A DNA stretch of 64,000 nucleotides from CAIKNB01 sp041658705 (GCA_041658705.1 JBAZZT010000006.1:29219-93218); one strand, 5' to 3'. Numbered from the stretch's first letter, positions 16,500 to 25,557 are shown. The notes: generated by a model not told the origin, from the letters alone. Translations and numbers: made by a program.

Positions 16500-17711
16500 C
16501 TAGTTGCCTCCAGATAACGAGTACAGCGGCAAGAGGATCGCCGAGACCAGGACCGCGACGCCGGCGCCCAGGACGAGCAGGATGACCGGTTCGATGAGTT
16601 TGGTCAGGTTGCCGACCATGTTGTCGATTTCGCGGGCGTAAAAAGCGCTGACCCGCAGCAAGATGTCCTGCGTGCGTCCCGTGCCCTCCCCCACCGTCAG
16701 CATCTGGGTCATCATGGTCGGCACCACGGAATAGCGTTGGAAAGCGGTGATGATGGAATTGCCGTCGTTGACCTCGCGGATCGTCTCGAGCACCGCCCGT
16801 TTCCAGACTTCGTTGCCGATGACGAGCGAGACGATCTCAAGCGCATCCACCAAATCCACTCCGCCATGCAAGAGCGTCGCTAGCGAACGCGTAAAACGCA
16901 CCACGTAGACTTCACGGAAGAGTTTGCCGAAAATCGGGATATACAACTTGACCCGATCCCACTGAAAACGTCCCGGCTTGGTGTTGATGTAAGCGCGAAA
17001 AGCTATGGCTGCGCCGATGGTCGCGAGGATGATGAGCCACCAAAAACTTTGGAAGAAAGAGGAAGTCCAAATGAGCATGCGCGTTGTGATGGGCAGCGCG
17101 ACTTGCGCTTCGGCCAGCACCTGGACCAGCTTAGGCACGACGAAAGTCATCATGACGAAACCCACGATCACCATGGCGAAGACGATGAAGGCCGGATAGA
17201 TCATGGCGCCTTTTATCTTGCTCATCAGGTCGAAATCTTTTTCTTGCTGATCGGCGAGATATTCCAAAGTCTCGCTCAACTGCCCCGAAGTCTCGCCCGA
17301 GCGCACCATGTTGATAAAGAAGGCGGAAAAGACTTTGGGATGATGCGCCAGCGCGTCGGACAGACGCGCGCCGCCCTCGATCTCGCTGGCGATCTCGTTG
17401 AGCACGCGTTGCAACACGGGATTTTCGCTTTGGCGCGCGATGTTGTGTACCGCCTCGGTGATGGGCACGGAAGCCGACACCATGACGGACAACGCTCGCA
17501 CTGCGGCGACCATGTCTTTGGACTTGATGCGGTTCAAAAAAGCGAAGATGTTCTGCGAAGCCGCGGCCATGCCCTTGTACGGCTCAATCAAAAGCGGCGC
17601 AAAACCGCGCTCTTCCAGGGCTTGGTTCGCGCTGGCCACATCTTCGGCTTCGATCAGGCCGGCTTGAATCTGTCCGTCGAGGGCTTTCGCCCGATACTTA
17701 AATGTCGCCAT
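16500..17711 (-). CDS. pilC: Type IV pilus inner-membrane platform protein PilC
   Basis: A GspF/PilC family protein of 403 residues with two repeated cytoplasmic helical domains (FLNRIKSKDMVAAVRAL and FTRSLATLLHGGVDLVDALEIV) and three transmembrane segments (near 170-190, 220-240 and the C-terminus VILLVLGAGVAVLVSAILLPLY). It couples the PilB motor to pilin insertion. Its start overlaps the upstream receiver gene by 14 nt. Confidence 0.95.
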   Translation of the reverse strand: MATFKYRAKALDGQIQAGLIEAEDVASANQALEERGFAPLLIEPYKGMAAASQNIFAFLNRIKSKDMVAAVRALSVMVSASVPITEAVHNIARQSENPVLQRVLNEIASEIEGGARLSDALAHHPKVFSAFFINMVRSGETSGQLSETLEYLADQQEKDFDLMSKIKGAMIYPAFIVFAMVIVGFVMMTFVVPKLVQVLAEAQVALPITTRMLIWTSSFFQSFWWLIILATIGAAIAFRAYINTKPGRFQWDRVKLYIPIFGKLFREVYVVRFTRSLATLLHGGVDLVDALEIVSLVIGNEVWKRAVLETIREVNDGNSIITAFQRYSVVPTMMTQMLTVGEGTGRTQDILLRVSAFYAREIDNMVGNLTKLIEPVILLVLGAGVAVLVSAILLPLYSLSGGN

Positions 17712-18078
17712 GTCCCAGCAGTGCTTTTACCCGTTTGACCGTCTCCTGCGGCAACGAATGCGCTTTGATGACATACCCGGCGGCGCCCAGCTTCATGCAG
17801 CGCTCTACGTCCTCTTTTTGCCCCAGGTTTGTCAGCACCAAGACTTTGATGTCATGCGTGGCTTGATCGGCTTTCAATTTTTCCAAGACTTCGAAGCCGT
17901 CCATGCGCGGCATGAGCAGATCCAACAAAACCAAATCCGGTTTGTCTTTTTGCGCCAGCTTGAGTCCATCTTCGCCGTTGTTGGCGAAGGCCACCTCAAA
18001 ACCCTCAAGCTCCAATTTTTGCGCGTAGATGCTGGCCAAAAATCCATCGTCTTCGATAATCAGGATTTTTTGTTTCAT
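17698..18078 (-). CDS. CheY-like response regulator receiver, stand-alone
   Basis: A 126-residue single receiver domain: the acidic pair in ILIIEDDGF, the phospho-acceptor Asp in LVLLDLLMPRMDG, Thr in LVLTNLG and Lys in GYVIKAHSLP. No output domain is present. It lies between pilB and pilC and overlaps pilC by 14 nt, so it is co-expressed with the motor and platform and probably modulates pilus extension or twitching. No histidine kinase is in the window. Confidence 0.93.
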   Translation of the reverse strand: MKQKILIIEDDGFLASIYAQKLELEGFEVAFANNGEDGLKLAQKDKPDLVLLDLLMPRMDGFEVLEKLKADQATHDIKVLVLTNLGQKEDVERCMKLGAAGYVIKAHSLPQETVKRVKALLGHGDI

Positions 18079-18080
18079 AT

Positions 18081-18157
18081 AAATAGAGGGTAGAGAGTAG
18101 ACGGTAGACGGTAGCCAACCGGAACTTTAAGTTTTAAACTTTAAACTTTGAGCTTTC
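18081..18157. repeat. Repeat families F and L
   Basis: TAGAGGGTAGAGAGTAGACG (family F) followed by CTTTAAGTTTTAAACTTT (family L). Family L recurs at 46648, 54516 and inside ligA near 9503. Confidence 0.65.
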
Positions 18158-18160
18158 TTC

Positions 18161-19900
18161 TCACACGTCCTCCTGCACATCCTGGCTCAAGCGGAAAATT
18201 TCGTCCACGGTGGTCAAGCCGTCCAGCGCTTTGAGGATTGTGTCTTGGCGCAGGCTCAAAGCTTCCTGCCGCGCCACTTCGGCTTTGACTTCTTGGATAG
18301 GGAAACCTTTCTCGACCAAACGCCGCATCTGATCGTTGAACTCGATGAGCTCGGCCACCGCGACACGTCCCAGATATCCCGTGTTGCCGCATTTGGCGCA
18401 GCCTTTGCCGTGGTAAAAGACGAGTTTGCCGTCAGGGTTGAAGCCGGGCGCGAAATATTTAGGCGGAATTTTTTTGATTTCTTTATGCAATTTTTCCACC
18501 GTCACGGCCTCGACTTCGAACGTCTCTTTGCAGTTGACGCAGATTTTGCGCGCCAAACGTTGGGCGATGCCGATGTTCAGCGTGGCCGCGAGCAAAAACG
18601 GTTCGATGCCCATGTCCACGAGGCGCGGCACGATGCCGAAGACATCGTTGGTGTGCAAAGTCGAGAACATCAAGTGGCCGGTGAGTGAGGCGTGGATGGC
18701 CAGCTCCGCCGTCTCGCGATCGCGGATTTCGCCGACCATGATGACGTTCGGATCTTGGCGCAAGAGTGAGCGCAGACCGGCGGCAAAGTTGTAACCGATC
18801 TCCGGTTTGACCTGCGATTGGTTGACGCCCTCGATGTAGTATTCGACCGGATCCTCCAGAGTCGAGATGTTGATGCCCTCCGCGTTAAGCATGCTTAAGC
18901 AGCCGAACAGCGTGGTGGATTTGCCCGATCCGGTGGGACCGGTCACGAGGAACATGCCGAACGGTTTTTTGATTTGCTCTTTGACGATGGCGAAGTGTTC
19001 TTTGCGATAACCCAACTGCTCCAAAGTCGGCGCGCTCGAGGTGGTGTCGAGCACGCGCATCACGACTTTTTCGTTGTCCACCACGGGCAGAGTCGAGATA
19101 CGGAAGTCCACTTTGCGCCCGCCGATCTCTTCCGTGATGCGGCCGTCCTGCGGGATGCGCGTCTCGTCGATCTTCAGGTTGGCCAAGACTTTGATGCGCG
19201 AGATTATCGCCGGATGGACGTAGATAGGCAAGGTCAAGCTGGTACGCAACACGCCGTCGATGCGATAGCGGACGCGCGACTCGCCGCCGATGGGTTCGAT
19301 GTGGATGTCGGAAGCGCCGCCTTCGACGGCGTGGCGCATGATGACCGAGACCATGCGCGAGACCGGCGCGCCTTTGAGCACCTCCTCCAATTTTACCGTT
19401 TCTTCCGGTTTTCCCGCGCGCTGCGCGAACTGGCCCTTGGCTTGAGCTAGGGCGGTCGCGACTTCGACCCCCAAACCTTTGAGCTTCTTGAGCAAGCTCA
19501 TGATCTGCGCCGTCGGCGCGACCACGATGCGCAGCGACCAACCGCGATCCGACGCCATGAATTCCAACGCCTCGATGGCGCTGATATTCTGCGGATCCAA
19601 CAGCGCGACCTCAAGCGTCTTGCCGTCAAACGCCGTGGGCACGACGTTGTACGTTTCCTTGGTGCTTTGCGGGATGAGCTCAAGCGTCTCTTTGGGGATG
19701 AGGCGCTGGGTCAAATCGACGAAGGGCAAAGACAAAGCCTCGGCCCTGGCCTGCGCAAAAATCAAATCGCTCACGTAGCGTCCGCCGACGGCCGCCTGCT
19801 CCAGGGTCTTGCCGCGCAGAAGCAGATCTTTGATCATGCCTAAAGCCTTCGCGTCGACGAGGTTTTTGGTTTCTAAAATCTTGAGTATCTCTTCATCCAT
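18161..19900 (-). CDS. pilB: Type IV pilus extension ATPase PilB
   Basis: A GspE/PilB family motor of 579 residues. N-terminal MshEN-like domain (LLLRGKTLEQAAV...GRYVSDLIFAQA), then the ATPase core: RYRIDGVLR, Walker A VTGPTGSGKSTTLF, Asp box, Walker B IMVGEIRDRETAELA, His box, and the Cys4 zinc motif CVNCKETF...CAKCGNTGYLGR that marks PilB rather than PilT. No PilT retraction ATPase is in the window. It ends in acidic SQDVQEDV. Confidence 0.97.
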   Translation of the reverse strand: MDEEILKILETKNLVDAKALGMIKDLLLRGKTLEQAAVGGRYVSDLIFAQARAEALSLPFVDLTQRLIPKETLELIPQSTKETYNVVPTAFDGKTLEVALLDPQNISAIEALEFMASDRGWSLRIVVAPTAQIMSLLKKLKGLGVEVATALAQAKGQFAQRAGKPEETVKLEEVLKGAPVSRMVSVIMRHAVEGGASDIHIEPIGGESRVRYRIDGVLRTSLTLPIYVHPAIISRIKVLANLKIDETRIPQDGRITEEIGGRKVDFRISTLPVVDNEKVVMRVLDTTSSAPTLEQLGYRKEHFAIVKEQIKKPFGMFLVTGPTGSGKSTTLFGCLSMLNAEGINISTLEDPVEYYIEGVNQSQVKPEIGYNFAAGLRSLLRQDPNVIMVGEIRDRETAELAIHASLTGHLMFSTLHTNDVFGIVPRLVDMGIEPFLLAATLNIGIAQRLARKICVNCKETFEVEAVTVEKLHKEIKKIPPKYFAPGFNPDGKLVFYHGKGCAKCGNTGYLGRVAVAELIEFNDQMRRLVEKGFPIQEVKAEVARQEALSLRQDTILKALDGLTTVDEIFRLSQDVQEDV

Positions 19901-19905
19901 AACTT

Positions 19906-20199
19906 TTATTTAGGCGCTTGCACGGGCGTGCTGCTGGCCATCGTGAGCGGCATAAAAGGATTGCTGCGGCCTAAGCCCGTGAGTTCAGGCACGCCGTCGC
20001 CCAAGGGTTTGAGGCGCAGGAATTTTTCGTTTTTCGACATGTCCACGCGCGGGTCGAACTTTATTTCGCGGCGCGACACGGCCAGCGGCGGAACTTCAAT
20101 CGGAGCCAGGCTCGTGGCCAACAACCAGTAAGTAAAACCTAATACCGCCAAGCCCCCCAGGACCAGCACGATGCGTGAAAAGATGGATGAAGTGCGCAT
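19906..20199 (-). CDS. Small membrane protein in the PilP position
   Basis: A 97-residue protein with an N-terminal signal anchor (IVLVLGGLAVLGFTYWLLATSL) and a periplasmic-side stretch with LKPLGDGVPELTGLGRSNPFMP. GRxNPF is the short motif with which PilP proteins contact the secretin, and the gene lies directly after pilO (1-nt gap) and before pilB. I infer a minimal PilP-like role. It has no lipobox and is much shorter than classical PilP. Confidence 0.6.
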   Translation of the reverse strand: MRTSSIFSRIVLVLGGLAVLGFTYWLLATSLAPIEVPPLAVSRREIKFDPRVDMSKNEKFLRLKPLGDGVPELTGLGRSNPFMPLTMASSTPVQAPK

Positions 20200-20200
20200 G

Positions 20201-20848
20201 TTATTTCGCCTCGGACGTGGGATAGATGTAAGTCCGGAGCTGCAGACCGTAGGCTAAATCTTTGCTTGAAGCGCTGGCCGCGGCGGCGGTGACTCCGACC
20301 ACATCCATCAGCCGCAAGTTGCCTTCGATGTCGGACAAGAAGCGCTTGAAGGCAAAATAATCGCGGGCGCGGATATTGAGCTGGATCTCGACCGGCACGG
20401 CTCCCGCCGGTGTCGTGGTCGCGGTACTGACTTTGGACGGGACGACCTTGGCTTCGGTAAAATTCACGGTGTCGATGAGCACGTTATCGCGTTCCGCGGC
20501 CGTCTTGAGTTGGAGCAAAATCGATGGGATATCCGATTCGGTCGGCAGCGCCTGGTCGACTTGTTCCAAAATCTCTTGCGGGATGGATTGCGCGGCGCTG
20601 ACCGAAGCTTCCACGCGCTTGAGATATTCAGTTTGGCTTTGCGTAGCCTCGATTTTTTGTTCGGTCTCGGCCTTGAGGCTCTTGACCTGGTTCAACAACG
20701 GGCGGTGCACAAAGACGGCACTCAAGATAAAAGCCGCGATCAAGAAAAGATAAGCCGAAGCGTAATATTCGGTGAAGAAACGCGAAGTCTTAGGAGCTTT
20801 CTCCTGGGCTTCTTCCGGCTTGTTCAAGTTGTTCGCGTTTTCAGCCAT
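20201..20848 (-). CDS. pilO: Type IV pilus assembly protein PilO
   Basis: A protein of 215 residues with one transmembrane helix (YLFLIAAFILSAVFVHRPLL), a coiled coil (VKSLKAETEQKIEATQSQTEYLKRV, described in part) and a ferredoxin-like domain (VEIQLNIRARDYFAFKRFLSDIE). This order is that of PilO. With PilM and PilN it forms the inner-membrane alignment complex. The gap before it carries repeat family J, which supplies the AT-rich stretch upstream of its ATG. Confidence 0.85.
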   Translation of the reverse strand: MAENANNLNKPEEAQEKAPKTSRFFTEYYASAYLFLIAAFILSAVFVHRPLLNQVKSLKAETEQKIEATQSQTEYLKRVEASVSAAQSIPQEILEQVDQALPTESDIPSILLQLKTAAERDNVLIDTVNFTEAKVVPSKVSTATTTPAGAVPVEIQLNIRARDYFAFKRFLSDIEGNLRLMDVVGVTAAAASASSKDLAYGLQLRTYIYPTSEAK

Positions 20849-20854
20849 ACGGGT

Positions 20855-20960
20855 TTAATAATCAATAACCAATATACAATAAACAAATTGTAACCTGGAT
20901 TCTGGAAATGCTTGGTTATTTTTCATGATTGTATATTGTTTATTGGTTATTGCTTATTGC
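20855..20960. repeat. Repeat family J (CAATAACCAATATACAAT)
   Basis: An inverted pair of AATAATCAATAACCAATATA and TATTGTTTATTGGTTATTGC. It runs into the 3' end of pilN and encodes its last residues (SNNQ). Other copies: 23266, 23418, 38784, 39881. Confidence 0.7.
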
Positions 20961-22103
20961 TTCTTGTACCTCCGGCGCCATGGCGCTGTCGTTCAAGCTT
21001 AATTGAATCTGGAACTGCACGCTTTTGAGCTTGGTCGGATCGTCGGTGTCGTAGACTGCGTTGAAACTGGACGAATCGGCCCGCTTCACGAAAGCCGCGC
21101 GGCGGAAAGCGGTCAGTTGGCGCGCCGCCGATTCGAACGAGTCGGCGGAAACCGCCAAGCTCACTTTGCGATCCGTGCTCAAAGTGAACGAGTCGTAGTA
21201 CACGGTGTTGACCGTCACCTGTTCGATTTCCTTGAGCAGCCTGGCGGGACTCACATGAGCATCAAGCAAGCCGGATAAGACGCGCAACTTTGGTTCAAGA
21301 TTCTGGAAGGCCGACCAATCCTTCAATCTGTGATCGATGGATAGTTTGACTTGATCGTACTGGCGATTCGCCTCTTCAAGTCCGGTGTTGGACAATTCAA
21401 GCTGGTAGCGCAACAGACCATAACTCCCGACGGACAAGACCACGAAAACCAGCATCGTGGTGATGAAGGTGAAGCGTCTTTTCGGGATATCCACGCGCAA
21501 CAGTTTGAGGTCTTCGGCCGAGACAAAGCTGACGCGCAGCGGTTTGCGCACGCGTTTGATGACGCGCACGCGCCGCGGCGTCTTGGCGAAAGGCGTGATT
21601 TGGACTTTAGCCAGCGGCTTGGCGCTAAGCGGAGCGATGGGAGCCGGAGCTGGCGCACTGGGAATCGTTAGCGGCGCTACGCCTGTTACCGACGCGGGTT
21701 TTGCTTCGGCTGGCGCAGTGCCTGGCGGCGCTTCGGTCGGCGCAATCGCGGCTGCGGGTTGAACGGCCTGGGCAGGCGCAACCGGCGCCGGTGGCCTGAA
21801 AAATTGCGGCGGCAGTTTGGGCGGCGCCTCCAGCTCGCGCGGCTGAAAAAGCTTGGCCTTTAGTTCTTCAAAAAAAGTCGTGACGTGATAGGCAAAACGC
21901 GTGACGAACGGTTCGTTGGCCAAGACCTGTTCTATCTCGCCCTCGTCGACTTCGATGATCTCGATGTCCTCGCCCTCTTCCACCGGTATGAAAAAATTCA
22001 ACTCCGATCCGTTCTTCGCGGGTTTTTGGGGCTGCTCATTTTTTTTCATCGCTTCTTCCTTTCCACGCAGCTCTTCAGGCAGGAGCGAAATGTTATCGGA
22101 CAC
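20940..22103 (-). CDS. pilN: PilN-like protein with a long cytoplasmic extension
   Basis: A protein of 387 residues, twice the usual PilN length. It starts SDNISLLPEELRGKEE, which resembles the PilM-binding N-terminal motif of PilN (INLLP). An acidic stretch follows (EEGEDIEIIEVDEGEIEQVL), then about 70 Ala/Pro-rich residues, a basic stretch, one transmembrane helix (FTFITTMLVFVVLSVGSYGLL), a coiled coil and the periplasmic fold. It starts at GTG 22103. The C-terminal SNNQ is encoded by repeat family J. The extension lies on the PilM/motor side and may bind a further partner. Confidence 0.8.
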   Translation of the reverse strand: MSDNISLLPEELRGKEEAMKKNEQPQKPAKNGSELNFFIPVEEGEDIEIIEVDEGEIEQVLANEPFVTRFAYHVTTFFEELKAKLFQPRELEAPPKLPPQFFRPPAPVAPAQAVQPAAAIAPTEAPPGTAPAEAKPASVTGVAPLTIPSAPAPAPIAPLSAKPLAKVQITPFAKTPRRVRVIKRVRKPLRVSFVSAEDLKLLRVDIPKRRFTFITTMLVFVVLSVGSYGLLRYQLELSNTGLEEANRQYDQVKLSIDHRLKDWSAFQNLEPKLRVLSGLLDAHVSPARLLKEIEQVTVNTVYYDSFTLSTDRKVSLAVSADSFESAARQLTAFRRAAFVKRADSSSFNAVYDTDDPTKLKSVQFQIQLSLNDSAMAPEVQEAISNNQ

Positions 22104-22197
22104 AATAATAAATTACGAATGCCAAATGACGAATGCCAAATTATTGAGGTATTCAGTTTTTAATTCGTCATTCGTCATTTGTAATTTGGCATTTACT
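22104..22197. repeat. Repeat family I (AAATTACGAATGCCAAATGAC)
   Basis: An inverted pair of AATTACGAATGCCAAATGAC and GTCATTTGTAATTTGGCATT. Other copies are at 34146 and 45411. Confidence 0.75.
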
Positions 22198-23260
22198 CTA
22201 TATCCCTCATCGCGCAGCCGATGGCCACGCTGAAGCGGGGTCCGATCTCATCGAGGATGGGGCGCAGATCTTGCGGATAAATGACGCGCGCCCACGGATC
22301 GCCCAGATACGCGTTGACGTTCATGAGTTGAGTCACGAATTCCGGCAAGCGCGGCAAAAGCGAGGCGCCGCCGGTCAGGATGATCTTATCGATGCGTTTC
22401 GGCTGGCCTTCTTCGCTTTGACCCTGATAAAGATTGAAGGAGTACCTGATCTCGTCGATGATGGGCTTGAGCAGCGCGGTCAGGATCATGTTGATGTCGC
22501 CGGTTTGGGCGAAAGATTGCATGGCGCGGATGTCGCGTTTCATGTTGTCGGCTTGCTCGAAGGAGATGCCCAGCGTCTTCGAGATGGTTTGGCTCACCGT
22601 CGTGCCGCCGGTCGCTATGGAACGATTGAGGAAAGGCACGCCGCGTTCGATGATGGAGATGTTGGTGCGCACCGCCCCGATGTCTATGACCATGATGCTG
22701 GAGCGATCCTTGCCGATGAGCGCGCGGATCTCGGCGAAGGCCTCGGTCTCGAGCGAAATCAATTCCAGTCCAGCCTTTTTCACCAAGTCGATATATTTCT
22801 GCACCAAGCTTTTGGGTGCGCCGGTCAACAGCACGCGCGAAACTTTCTTGCCGCCTTCGCCGGGTGTGGTGTCGACGGTCTTGTGATCGAGCGAAATTTC
22901 TTCCAGCGGCACTGGGATGAGTTTTTTGGCTTGCCATTGGATGGCGTCGTTGGTCTCTTTTTCGTTGCCTGCCGGGACGCTGATGATGGACGAAAAAACG
23001 GACGAGATGGGCAAAGCCGCGATGGTCATCTTGGTGCTGCACTTGGCTTTATCTACCATCTTGCGCAAAAAAGCCGCGGTCTTATCCAGATCGTCGGTAA
23101 AGGCTTTGTCCACCGATTCGCTGGGCAATTCGGCGTAGGCGTAAGTCACCAGCCGGGCCCGGCCTTTTTCATTTTTCAGCTCGACCAATTTGATCCCCGA
23201 TCGGCCGATGTCCATGCCGATGTAGCTTTGGTTCGTGGGCTGCTTGGAAAAAATTCCCAT
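22193..23260 (-). CDS. pilM: Type IV pilus assembly ATPase PilM
   Basis: An actin-fold protein of about 355 residues: YIGMDIGRSGIKLVEL (phosphate 1), MVIDIGAVRTNISII (phosphate 2) and KIILTGGASLLPRLPEFV (adenosine). It is cytoplasmic and binds the PilN N-terminus. ATG 23260 is chosen; the frame continues 96 nt upstream but only through repeats J and B. It is the first assembly gene of the M-N-O order. Confidence 0.93.
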   Translation of the reverse strand: MGIFSKQPTNQSYIGMDIGRSGIKLVELKNEKGRARLVTYAYAELPSESVDKAFTDDLDKTAAFLRKMVDKAKCSTKMTIAALPISSVFSSIISVPAGNEKETNDAIQWQAKKLIPVPLEEISLDHKTVDTTPGEGGKKVSRVLLTGAPKSLVQKYIDLVKKAGLELISLETEAFAEIRALIGKDRSSIMVIDIGAVRTNISIIERGVPFLNRSIATGGTTVSQTISKTLGISFEQADNMKRDIRAMQSFAQTGDINMILTALLKPIIDEIRYSFNLYQGQSEEGQPKRIDKIILTGGASLLPRLPEFVTQLMNVNAYLGDPWARVIYPQDLRPILDEIGPRFSVAIGCAMRDIE

Positions 23261-23265
23261 ACGGG

Positions 23266-23455
23266 GCAAATAATAACCAATAATCAATAAGCAATAAGCA
23301 ATGAACGATGATTCGGAGTTGTCATTGCGAGCGCATAGTCCAAAAGCGCGCGGCAATCTCTGACTTCCGGAGATTGCTTCGTCGTCGAACTCCTCGCAAT
23401 GACAGGCTGAATCATGAATCTTTGTTTATTGTTTATTGGTTATTGTTTATTCGCA
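23266..23455. repeat. Repeat block J-B-J
   Basis: Family J (23266-23300), full family B (23321-23403) and family J again (23418-23455): a nested arrangement that fills the gap between the surface protein and pilM. Confidence 0.8.
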
Positions 23456-23456
23456 C

Positions 23457-25397
23457 CTAAAAGGCGTCTTTCTCGAGCGGCAACGATTTTGGGATATCCG
23501 ACATGCCGGGCGGCGGATTAGCCACGGCTCGACCGTCGAAAATGACCGTCTCCGCCGCAGTGGCGGGATGGCCTAGGTAGTTGCGTTCTAATTTTATCTG
23601 CCGCGCGGCGAGAAGTCCAAATACTTGGAGCGGCGTGATATCCACGCCTCCGCTCGTACCGGTGTAGATCGTATCTTCGGCGAAAAACGCTCCCGAAATC
23701 TTGCTCACCGAAGGTTGAAGCGTGATATTTCCGCCTGCTCCCACGGCATTCTTCTTGACGATGACGCCGAAGGACGCGAGATTGCGCAGCGCCGTCACGC
23801 CGACGGCCGGTTGATAGCCCAAATCGCCGATGATGTTCAAATCCCCTTCGACGATCAACAGACCGTTCCCCCGCCCCGTGCCGCCCGCGCCGTTCAAAAA
23901 ATTGCGCGCGTTAAGCACGGCATTACCCGCCACATGATAGACGTTGCCGCCCAAAGTCGCCAAGAATTGCGGCTGCACCGTGATATCGCCCGGCGCCAAT
24001 TCCACGACTTTGCCGAAACGCCCGGCCAGAATGCCGCGGATATCCAAACTGCCTAAAGTCCCCTGATAGCCGGTGCTTGATTTGGGCAAGGTGAGCGTAG
24101 GTTGACCCTGCTCGCTGCAACCCGCGGTGCTGCCGAAATTCGAAATCGCTCCGCTCGTGGTCAGGCAATACGTGCCTTTGGATTTTGAAGTCAAATCACC
24201 TTGGATGCCTTGTTGCGCGTAGACGTTGCCGAACTTGGCTTCGATCCAAGCCGGCACGCAAGCCGGGTCGGCACTTTGGCAATTGACATCGGCGCAATCG
24301 ACTGGACCGTTGCCGTCATTATCCACGCCGTCGCTGCATGCCAAGTGAATATCCGGATTGCTCGCCGCCTCGCCGATGACGGCGCAGCCAGGAAAAGCGG
24401 CGCAGCCAGGATCCACGCAGTCGATCTTGCCGTTGCCGTTGTCATCCAATCCATCGGCGCACAAATTCACGCCCGCAAAGTTGGTGTTGATCCCGTTCTC
24501 AAGACAAACCGGGTCGGGGCTGCATTTTGGATCGGCGCAATCGATCGGCCCGTTGCCGTCGTCATCCAGTCCGTCCTTGCACAGCGGCACGCCGAAAGCA
24601 TTGACGTTGCCCGGCTTCTCTTCGCAAGACGGATTGGCCGCGCAAGCAGTGTCAGCACAATCGGCGGCGCCGCTCATGTCATTATCCACACCGTCGGTAC
24701 AGATCTCGCTCAAATTCACGTGTGCGTATTCAAAATCAATGTAGCCGAATCCGCTGCCGTCTGAATTGCCGTTCCAGGCCAGGCTCGTGATGACGGGATG
24801 CGCCGGAGGATTGGCCGACTGAAACCATTTGGTCAAAGTGTTATACGAGACGTTGTAGTTATGTGAGCCGCAAGTGCCCAAGTCTTCGCAGTTCAAAGAA
24901 ATCCAACCCTTGTCGCCCTGGTTGCAGACTTTGGCCCAGCCGCGCGCTTTGAGGACGCCGCTGCCGAAATCGAGTTGTGCCGTAAGCAGACCAGAAGGCG
25001 CTGCTCCCGCGCAAGCCGGATGCGCCGCGCACGAACTCCCGAAACACACCCAACCCGCCACATCCGACCAAGCGAAACCTTTTATCTCGCGCGTATTAGG
25101 ATCGACGTTGACGCCGTAATCGCCGCACAACGGCTGGCCGCATGGGTTCACGCTGTTCATCGAAATCCAACCGGCATAATCAGACCACAAAAAACCTTCG
25201 ACGTTCTCCGTCGGACTCGCGTTAGCCACCTTGACCGGCGTACCGCCGAACTGGATGAAGGTGACCAAAAAAACCAAGGCGAAAAGCGCCAGTAAACCCG
25301 AAATCCATTTACCTTGTCGCCAATTAAACTTGCGGCGTTCGACGCCGTGAGATTTTTTTACGCTTCGTTTTTTGCGCGTGGCGCGATATGGGCTCAT
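23457..25397 (-). CDS. Large Cys-rich surface protein, probable pilus-associated adhesin
   Basis: A protein of 646 residues. A basic N-terminus (RKKRSVKKSH) and one transmembrane segment (ISGLLALFALVFLVTFIQF, about 33-51) anchor it. Residues 66-170 hold three W-S-D-x-A-G-W-type repeats (LWSDYAGWISM, AWSDVAGWVCF, KGWISLNC). Residues 232-380 hold four repeats of C-x-D-G-x-D-[ND]-[DN]-x-x-G-x-x-D-C-x-D-x-x-C, acidic Cys-paired units likely to bind calcium. A beta-rich region follows (about 400-620, with GDLNIIGDLG and SFGVIVKKN). Its place just before pilM suggests a role in host or surface contact. Confidence 0.8.
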   Translation of the reverse strand: MSPYRATRKKRSVKKSHGVERRKFNWRQGKWISGLLALFALVFLVTFIQFGGTPVKVANASPTENVEGFLWSDYAGWISMNSVNPCGQPLCGDYGVNVDPNTREIKGFAWSDVAGWVCFGSSCAAHPACAGAAPSGLLTAQLDFGSGVLKARGWAKVCNQGDKGWISLNCEDLGTCGSHNYNVSYNTLTKWFQSANPPAHPVITSLAWNGNSDGSGFGYIDFEYAHVNLSEICTDGVDNDMSGAADCADTACAANPSCEEKPGNVNAFGVPLCKDGLDDDGNGPIDCADPKCSPDPVCLENGINTNFAGVNLCADGLDDNGNGKIDCVDPGCAAFPGCAVIGEAASNPDIHLACSDGVDNDGNGPVDCADVNCQSADPACVPAWIEAKFGNVYAQQGIQGDLTSKSKGTYCLTTSGAISNFGSTAGCSEQGQPTLTLPKSSTGYQGTLGSLDIRGILAGRFGKVVELAPGDITVQPQFLATLGGNVYHVAGNAVLNARNFLNGAGGTGRGNGLLIVEGDLNIIGDLGYQPAVGVTALRNLASFGVIVKKNAVGAGGNITLQPSVSKISGAFFAEDTIYTGTSGGVDITPLQVFGLLAARQIKLERNYLGHPATAAETVIFDGRAVANPPPGMSDIPKSLPLEKDAF

Positions 25398-25424
25398 CGA
25401 GCCATATTATAGCATAAAAAATAG

Positions 25425-25535
25425 AGGGTAGGCAGTATAGGGGCGCATGCCATGCGCCCTGTCGGTTGACGGTAGCCAAAAATCCGTTCCGGAGATTTCT
25501 CGACTGCGCTCCGCTCCGCTCGAAATGACGAGAGG
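25425..25535. repeat. Repeat cluster F-D plus a TCTCGACTGCGCTCCGCTCC element
   Basis: Family F, family D (GGCGCATGCCATGCGCC) and a Cys-poor GC-rich element related to family A. With the palindrome at 25558 it fills the 302-bp gap 25398-25699; no gene is seen. Confidence 0.6.
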
Positions 25536-25557
25536 AGCCATCTTTTTGTCATTTCGT

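Noticed and set aside
22271..23290. 339-residue open frame antisense to pilM
   Set aside because: Shadow of pilM; no protein-like pattern.
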